Assembly: GCA_902768995.1 (NCBI GenBank)
Contig: CACXNN010000041.1
Span: forward strand, 1 to 9,357
Reading direction: 5' to 3'
DNA from: an uncultured Eubacteriales bacterium
Lineage (GTDB): Bacteria > Bacillota > Clostridia > Christensenellales > CAG-138
DNA length: 9,357 bases
A model generated the notes under the pieces. That model was given only the letters and a program-made list of their open reading frames with translations. It had not been told where the DNA came from and ran no database searches. How positions within the stretch are numbered: the stretch's first letter is position 1; every line of letters begins with the position of its first letter. Position numbers and translations under genes: made by a program. Positions 5,430-9,357 of the stretch are shown here, piece after piece.

Positions 5430-7370
5430 ATGATCATCACATTCCCCGACGGATCGAAGCGGGAATACGAAAACGGCGTCAGCGCTCTGGACATCGCCGC
5501 GTCCCTCAGCCAGGAGCTGAAGAAGTCCGTCATCTGCTGCGAGATCGACGGCGTCCGTTCCGACGCCTTCTTGCCCATCGAGAAGGACTGCAGCCTCCGG
5601 CTCCTCACCTTCGACGATGCCGACGGTCGCTGGACCTATCGGCACACGGCCTCCCACATCCTGGCCCAGGCCGTCAAACGCCTCTGGCCTGAGGTGAAGC
5701 TGGCCATCGGCCCCGCCACCAAGGACGGGTTCTATTACGACTTCGACGCGCCCTTCAACTTCTCCCCCGACGACTTCAAGAAGATCGAGAAGACCATGGA
5801 GCAGATCCAGCGGGAGAATCTGAAGCTGGAGCGGTTCGAGCTGCCCCGGGCGGAGGCCATCGCCTTCATGGAGAAGAAGGGCGAGCCCTACAAGGTGGAG
5901 CTCATCCGCGACCTGCCTGAGGACGCGATCATCAGCTTCTACAAGCAGGGTGAGTTCGTGGACCTGTGCGCCGGCACCCACGTGGGCAGCACAGCCCGGG
6001 TGAAGAACATCAAGCTCCTGAGCGTGGCTGGCGCCTACTGGCGTGGCAGCGAGAAGAACAAGATGCTCCAGCGCATCTACGGCACGGCCTTCGAGAAGAA
6101 GGACGAGCTGGTGGCCTACATCACGCGCCTCGAGGAGGCGAAGAAGCGGGACCACAACAAGATCGGCCGGGAGCTCGAATACTTCACCACGGTGGACGTG
6201 ATCGGCCAGGGTCTGCCGGTGCTCCTGCCCAAGGGCGCCCGGGTGATCCAGCTCATGCAGCGCTGGGTGGAGGACACGGAGCAGAAGCACGGGTATCTGC
6301 TCACCAAGACGCCCTACTTCGCCAAGCGGGAGCTCTATAAGATCTCCGGCCATTGGGACCACTATCGGGACGGCATGTTCATCATGGGGGACCCGGACGA
6401 CGAGACCAAGGACTGCTTCGCCCTCCGGCCCATGACCTGTCCCTTCCAGTATCAGGTGTACCTGAATCGGCAGCGGAGCTACCGGGATCTGCCCATGCGG
6501 CTGGGCGAAACGTCCACCCTGTTCCGCAACGAGGACTCCGGCGAGATGCACGGCCTCATCCGCGTGCGCCAGTTCACCATCTCCGAGGGCCACCTCATGG
6601 TCCGCCCGGATCAGCTGGAGGAGGAGTTCAAGGATTGTCTGGAGCTCTCCAAGTACTTCCTGAACACGGTGGGCCTGTGGGAGAAGTGCACCTTCCGCTT
6701 CTCCCAGTGGGACCCCGCCAACCCCAAGAACAAGTACGAGGGCACGGCGGAGCAGTGGAACGCCGCCCAGGCCGCCATGAGCCGCATTTTGGACCATCTG
6801 GGCGTGAAGTACGAGATCGGCATCGACGAAGCCGCCTTCTACGGGCCCAAGCTGGACATCCAGTATCGGAACGTGTACGGCAAGGAGGACACCCTGGTCA
6901 CGATCCAGATCGACATGCTCCTCGCTAAGCGGTTCGGCATGTACTACATCGACGAGAACGGCGACAAGGCCCTGCCCTACATCATCCATCGGACCAGCCT
7001 GGGCTGCTACGAGCGGACGCTGGCATACCTGCTCGAGGAATACGCAGGCGCCCTGCCCACCTGGATGATGCCCACCCAGGTGAAGGTGCTGCCCATCACG
7101 GATCGGGCCCTCGAATACTCCAAAGCCCTGGCCGACCGCCTGGACGCCCTGGGCGTGCGGGTGGAGGTGGACGCCCGGAACGAGAAGATCGGCTTCAAGA
7201 TCCGGGAAGCCCAGATGCAGAAGATCCCCTACATGCTGGTCATCGGCGACAAGGAGGCCGAGGAAAAGACCGTGGCCGTCCGAGCCCGGGGCAAGGGCGA
7301 TCTGGGCGCCATGTCCATGGACGACTTCGAATCCCTGCTCCTCAAGGAGATCGCCGGTAAGGCGAAATGA
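5430..7370 (+). CDS. thrS: Threonine--tRNA ligase (divergent catalytic-core variant)
   Basis: ThrRS charges tRNA(Thr) with threonine. The 646 residues follow the standard order: TGS domain (1-61), editing/SAD domain (about 65-225) with H72-x3-H76 (HTASH) and C180-x3-H184 (CAGTH), class II catalytic core (about 245-545), and anticodon-binding domain (about 546-646, with NEKIGFKIREAQMQKIPYML). The catalytic zinc ligands correspond to C337, H388 and H520. Motif 2 is RNEDSGEMHGLIRVR (366-380) and motif 3 begins IIHRTSLGCYERT (518-530). Unusual is FTISEGH (382-388) where the E. coli enzyme has FTQDDAH: the Asp that contacts the threonine hydroxyl (D383 in E. coli) is Glu386 here, and the 420-445 region also differs strongly. 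The ATG at 5430 follows an AGAGGAAAC ribosome site. Expression is controlled by the upstream T-box. I believe this is a ThrRS subclass rather than a defective gene, as all catalytic ligands remain. Confidence 0.97.
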   Translation: MIITFPDGSKREYENGVSALDIAASLSQELKKSVICCEIDGVRSDAFLPIEKDCSLRLLTFDDADGRWTYRHTASHILAQAVKRLWPEVKLAIGPATKDGFYYDFDAPFNFSPDDFKKIEKTMEQIQRENLKLERFELPRAEAIAFMEKKGEPYKVELIRDLPEDAIISFYKQGEFVDLCAGTHVGSTARVKNIKLLSVAGAYWRGSEKNKMLQRIYGTAFEKKDELVAYITRLEEAKKRDHNKIGRELEYFTTVDVIGQGLPVLLPKGARVIQLMQRWVEDTEQKHGYLLTKTPYFAKRELYKISGHWDHYRDGMFIMGDPDDETKDCFALRPMTCPFQYQVYLNRQRSYRDLPMRLGETSTLFRNEDSGEMHGLIRVRQFTISEGHLMVRPDQLEEEFKDCLELSKYFLNTVGLWEKCTFRFSQWDPANPKNKYEGTAEQWNAAQAAMSRILDHLGVKYEIGIDEAAFYGPKLDIQYRNVYGKEDTLVTIQIDMLLAKRFGMYYIDENGDKALPYIIHRTSLGCYERTLAYLLEEYAGALPTWMMPTQVKVLPITDRALEYSKALADRLDALGVRVEVDARNEKIGFKIREAQMQKIPYMLVIGDKEAEEKTVAVRARGKGDLGAMSMDDFESLLLKEIAGKAK

Positions 7371-7386
7371 TCTTCGCGACTTACGG

Positions 7387-7413
7387 AGCCGCTGCCGCCG
7401 CAGCGGCTTTTTT
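7387..7413 (+). terminator. Intrinsic terminator after thrS
   Basis: AGCCGCTGC (7387-7395) pairs perfectly with GCAGCGGCT (7400-7408) around a CGCC loop and runs into six T residues. It starts 17 nt after the thrS stop codon and ends the thrS transcript. Confidence 0.93.
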
Positions 7414-7446
7414 GCGCCGCCAGGGCTGCTGCACGCCGACCCGCCC

Positions 7447-7485
7447 TTGCCAGTTCCCGGTTTTTGCGGTATACTTATATATACT
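7447..7485 (+). promoter_or_regulatory. Promoter of the ModE-like/lipoprotein/DUF2087 unit, with an overlapping inverted repeat
   Basis: TTGCCA (7447-7452) and TATACT (7470-7475) are separated by 17 bp. An inverted repeat, GTATA-CTTATA-TATAC (7469-7484), covers the -10 box and the likely start site, which is where an autoregulatory operator would be expected. The promoter is well supported; the operator role is inference. Confidence 0.7.
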
Positions 7486-7500
7486 TGGAGGTGTGTCCCT

Positions 7501-7857
7501 ATGAACGATATCCGCTTCGTCGTCTCGCCCCGGATCCTGGGGGAGGAAAAGTTTTTCGGACCGGGCATCGCCGTGCTCCTCCATCGGGTGGAGGAATACC
7601 ATTCCATCCGCCAGGCCACGGCTTCCATGGGCATGGCCTACAGCAAGGCCTGGACCATCATCCGCCGGGCGGAGCGGGAGCTGGGGTTCCCCCTGCTCAA
7701 CACCACCACCGGCGGCAAGGAGGGGGGCGGCGCGTCCCTGACGGCGGAGGGGAAAGCGTTTCTCGACAAGTACGATCGGTTCTGCGCCCTGGTGAACGAT
7801 CATGCCCGGGCGGATTTCGAAGCGGTGTTTGGCCCCGGGGTCTCCGGGCAGGAATGA
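7501..7857 (+). CDS. ModE-type winged-helix transcriptional regulator (DNA-binding domain only)
   Basis: The 118-residue protein resembles the N-terminal DNA-binding half of ModE/LysR-type regulators (COG2005-like). Residues about 20-90 hold the winged helix: GPGIAVLLHRVEEYHSIRQA, then the recognition-helix region MGMAYSKAWTIIRRAERELG, the wing with NTTTGGKEGGGASLT, and AEGKAFLDKY. It lacks the C-terminal molybdate-binding (Mop/TOBE) domains of full-length ModE, and no molybdate transport gene lies in the window, so its effector is unknown. The ATG at 7501 is chosen because GGAGGTG lies at good spacing; an upstream in-frame ATG at 7447 falls inside the promoter. The gene shares a transcript with the lipoprotein and DUF2087 genes and may repress its own promoter. 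Confidence 0.85.
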   Translation: MNDIRFVVSPRILGEEKFFGPGIAVLLHRVEEYHSIRQATASMGMAYSKAWTIIRRAERELGFPLLNTTTGGKEGGGASLTAEGKAFLDKYDRFCALVNDHARADFEAVFGPGVSGQE

Positions 7858-7865
7858 GGGAGGAT

Positions 7866-8657
7866 ATGAAGAAGCTGACGATTTTCGTTCTTTGCCTCGT
7901 ATGGCTCATAGGCTGCGTGCCCGTGCCCGTAGGCCCGTCCCAGGCTGCGGAGGTCACCCAGGCGCCCGCGGCGCCCGTCCGCCACGAGACGCCCGCGCCC
8001 AGCGCCGTGCCGGAGACGAAGCCGCCAAAGGAGGCGACGGCGCTGCCCGCCACGGCTGCCCCCAAGGCCACGGCTGCGCCCAAGGCCAAAGCCACAGCGA
8101 AATCCACCGCCACGCCCAAGTCAACCCCGAAACCCACGCCGAAGTCCACGCCCAAGCCTACGGCCACGCCCCGGCCCACGGCGGTCCCCGATCAGACCTA
8201 CACCGGGACCTATTTCAAATTCACCGCGCCGGGCAGCTGGATGAAGGCCAAGACCGCCGACGGGGTCTACTTCTACCCGGACGTGGACGATACCCGGCAC
8301 ACCTATTTCCTGTATCAGGAAACGGAGAACGAAATGGGGCTCACGGAGACCAAGCTGGACATCGCCCTCATGTTCTCCTCCAAGGAGTCCGTCACCGCCA
8401 TGGTGGAGGGGGCCCTGACGGGCAGCGGCATGACCAACTTCAAGCTGTCGCCGGTGACCGTCCAGAAGACCAAGCTCAACGGGCTCACCTGCTACAAGGG
8501 GGCCTCCGACATCACCCAGGCCGGAGAGACCTACGATTTCGTGGGCCACATCTTCCTCCGGGGGGACAAGATGGTCCTGTTCATCTGGGTGGGCGACCAA
8601 GTGAAATACGCCGCGGGCCTGAAGAAGGTCTACGATTCCATCGAGGCGGTGAAGTAG
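7866..8657 (+). CDS. Secreted lipoprotein with a Pro/Thr-rich linker and a C-terminal globular domain
   Basis: The 263-residue protein starts MKKLTIFVLCLVWLIGC, a short basic-hydrophobic signal with a lipobox (LIGC) and lipidation Cys17, so it should be anchored to the outer face of the membrane. Residues about 20-110 form a low-complexity Pro/Thr/Ala/Lys linker with PKSTPKPT-like repeats, probably a spacer through the wall. Residues about 112-263 look like a compact alpha/beta domain beginning TYFKFTAPGSW, which recalls the DcrB/PsbP-like (DUF1795) fold; that assignment is tentative and the function unknown. The start at 7866 has GAGGG 5 nt upstream. An in-frame ATG at 7854 would overlap the previous stop as ATGA and add four residues (MRED). 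The next gene begins 1 nt after the stop. Confidence 0.85.
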   Translation: MKKLTIFVLCLVWLIGCVPVPVGPSQAAEVTQAPAAPVRHETPAPSAVPETKPPKEATALPATAAPKATAAPKAKATAKSTATPKSTPKPTPKSTPKPTATPRPTAVPDQTYTGTYFKFTAPGSWMKAKTADGVYFYPDVDDTRHTYFLYQETENEMGLTETKLDIALMFSSKESVTAMVEGALTGSGMTNFKLSPVTVQKTKLNGLTCYKGASDITQAGETYDFVGHIFLRGDKMVLFIWVGDQVKYAAGLKKVYDSIEAVK

Positions 8658-8658
8658 C

Positions 8659-8937
8659 ATGCTGAACGAGGAACTGATCTATGACGAGGCCTTCGCGGAA
8701 AAGGTGAGGCGCTCCTTTTGGCGGGACGGGCTGATCGTGGCCATGCCCAGCCAGCTCAAAAAGCGGAAGGTCCTGCTGGATCTGATCGCCCTGGATTTCG
8801 AATCGGGCCGCACCTACACCGAGCAGGAGGTCAACTTCCGTATCCTGGACCATTATGACGACTACTGCACCCTGCGCCGGGAGATGGTGGACCTGGGCCT
8901 TCTGCGGCGGGAGAAGGGACTGTATCACAAACCATAG
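8659..8937 (+). CDS. DUF2087 domain protein
   Basis: The 92-residue protein matches the DUF2087 pattern: RDGLIVAMPSQLKKRKVLLD (22-41), FESGRTYTEQEVN (47-59), then DDYCTLRREMVDLGLLRRE (67-85). The fold is presumed small, helical and winged-helix-like. In other bacteria this domain is found alone or fused to regulators, which hints at a nucleic-acid-binding or regulatory role, but none is established. It starts 1 nt after the lipoprotein stop with only a weak, distant GAGG ribosome site, so translation is probably coupled. It is the last gene before the terminator at 9057. Confidence 0.88.
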   Translation: MLNEELIYDEAFAEKVRRSFWRDGLIVAMPSQLKKRKVLLDLIALDFESGRTYTEQEVNFRILDHYDDYCTLRREMVDLGLLRREKGLYHKP

Positions 8938-8953
8938 GAGCATCTTTTACCGC

Positions 8954-9044
8954 GCCGGCCAGAAAAGGTCCGCGATCCCATCGAGGCGGCAAAACAGGGT
9001 AGCTGTTGCCGCCGTTCCTGCCGGAGAAAAAGGTCCGTTTTCCA
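8954..9044 (+). pseudogene. Degenerate repeats of the lipoprotein gene 3' end
   Basis: Positions 8957-8997 align with the last 42 bases of the lipoprotein gene (8616-8657). The core CGAT(T/C)CCATCGAGGCGG matches at 16 of 17 positions; by hand I count 31 of 42 identical overall, one single-base gap, and nearly all mismatches are transitions. One frame reads KVRDPIEAAKQG, compared with KVYDSIEAVK at the lipoprotein C-terminus. A second, weaker echo begins at 9020 (GCCGGAGAAAAAGGTCCG, compared with 8954 onward). No open frame of useful length remains. The simplest reading is the decayed tail of a duplicated lipoprotein gene. Confidence 0.4.
8985..9013 (+). other. Hairpin in the 3' region of the DUF2087 transcript
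   Basis: GGCGGC-aa-AACAG (8985-8997) pairs with CTGTT-GCCGCC (9003-9013): 11 bp with a 2-nt bulge and a GGTAG loop. No T-run follows, so it is not an obvious terminator. It may stabilise the mRNA end or simply result from the degenerate repeat it overlaps. Confidence 0.5.
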
Positions 9045-9056
9045 TAAATACCTGTC

Positions 9057-9087
9057 AACCCGCCCCTTGCATTCGGGCGGGTTTTTT
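9057..9087 (+). terminator. Intrinsic terminator of the ModE-like/lipoprotein/DUF2087 unit
   Basis: CCCGCCC (9059-9065) pairs with GGGCGGG (9075-9081), extended by AA/TT, around a 9-nt loop and followed by six T residues. It separates this unit from the next gene. Confidence 0.9.
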
Positions 9088-9124
9088 GATAGTATACACA
9101 ATAGTGGAGAAGGCTGTTTTCTCC
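9067..9124 (+). promoter_or_regulatory. Possible weak promoter and leader hairpin of the downstream gene
   Basis: TTGCAT (9067-9072) and TAGTAT (9090-9095) are 17 bp apart, a plausible but weak promoter overlapping the terminator. Downstream, GGAGAA (9106-9111) and TTCTCC (9119-9124) form a 6-bp hairpin with a 7-nt loop in the expected 5' leader, possibly an operator or RNA structure. Both are tentative. Confidence 0.3.
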
Positions 9125-9171
9125 GACAAGCGTACAAATCGTCACCCACCATTTTGCAAGGAGGAATGTAC

Positions 9172-9357
9172 ATGAATTACACCGCGGAAGTCACCCATAT
9201 GTGCCCCGTCGCCAAGGGCGCATACCACGGCCCGGCCCCCATCCCCGAGGAGGGCAAGTGGGTCCAGGCCAAGCAGATTTCGGACATCTCCGGCTTCACC
9301 CACGGCATCGGCTGGTGCGCTCCCCAGCAGGGCGCCTGCAAGCTGACGCTGAACGTG
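9172..9357 (+). CDS. Probable Fe-S cluster assembly scaffold-like protein (N-terminal 62 residues, runs off the window)
   Basis: The visible part begins MNYTAEVTHMCPVAKGAYHG and contains C11 plus a GWCAPQQGAC motif (C47, C53). From memory, this N-terminus is typical of clostridial proteins annotated as iron-sulfur cluster assembly scaffold (NifU-like) proteins; that recollection is the only basis for the name. The conserved cysteines would fit metal or cluster binding. The ATG at 9172 is preceded by a strong AAGGAGG site. The gene lies after a terminator and so is probably a separate transcription unit. Confidence 0.65.
   Translation, partial: MNYTAEVTHMCPVAKGAYHGPAPIPEEGKWVQAKQISDISGFTHGIGWCAPQQGACKLTLNV

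Noticed and set aside
5407..5433. Short leader peptide MKKERKHV overlapping the thrS start as ATGA
   Set aside because: No ribosome site before its ATG and no Thr codons; its GAGAGGAAA is better explained as the thrS ribosome site, and control is by the T-box.
4826..5608. Minus-strand open frame of 260 codons through the hairpin array and T-box region
   Set aside because: Runs antisense through structured non-coding elements; composition reflects palindromes, and its end lies out of frame within the DUF2232 start.
5403..7634. Long minus-strand open frame (743 codons) opposite thrS
   Set aside because: Antisense shadow of thrS, with low-complexity Val/Leu/His/Gly composition; it crosses the T-box terminator, the thrS terminator and the next promoter.
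8064..8185. Tandem nucleotide repeat in the lipoprotein gene
   Set aside because: It encodes the low-complexity Pro/Thr/Lys linker of the protein and is explained by codon repetition there.

Overview
This is a GC-rich stretch of Bacillota, most likely class Clostridia (an Oscillospirales-like lineage). That placement rests on the conserved yybS/DUF2232-gdpP-rplI-dnaB gene order, strong AGGAGG-type ribosome binding sites, a T-box leader in front of thrS, and consensus sigma-A promoters. It is inferred from gene content and style, not from a database match.

Left half (1-4859, minus strand): one tightly packed operon read right to left. Its genes are a polytopic membrane protein of the DUF2232/YybS family, the cyclic-di-AMP phosphodiesterase GdpP (4-nt overlap), ribosomal protein L9 (1-nt gap), the replicative helicase DnaB (1-nt gap), and the start of a two-component response regulator that runs off the window. 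DnaB carries an exact 35-bp tandem duplication (281-350) that shifts its frame near the C-terminus and removes the Lys-x-Arg (arginine-finger) segment. Without one copy the gene reads cleanly to a normal 445-residue protein.

Centre (4860-5429): a divergent intergenic region. A sigma-A-like promoter drives the left operon and places its +1 almost on the DUF2232 start codon, so that mRNA may be leaderless. A consensus promoter drives thrS rightward through a complete T-box riboswitch with its terminator. Between the two promoters lies a striking array of about ten mini-hairpins (4926-5153). They are separated by alternating GCGAAAT/GCTAAAT spacers and arranged as one large, near-symmetric inverted repeat whose right end touches the -35 box of thrS. 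This is the least explained structure in the window.

Right half (5430-9357, plus strand): thrS (threonyl-tRNA synthetase, with a divergent catalytic domain) ends at an intrinsic terminator. Next is a compact three-gene unit with its own promoter: a short ModE-type winged-helix regulator, a lipoprotein with a Pro/Thr/Ala/Lys-rich linker, and a small DUF2087 protein. It is followed by degenerate repeats resembling the 3' end of the lipoprotein gene, then an intrinsic terminator. The window closes with the first 62 codons of a probable Fe-S cluster scaffold-like protein.

Most of the window is core housekeeping sequence. The points worth checking are the dnaB duplication, the hairpin array, the possible leaderless start, the divergent ThrRS active site, and the ModE-like/lipoprotein/DUF2087 unit with its decayed downstream repeats.
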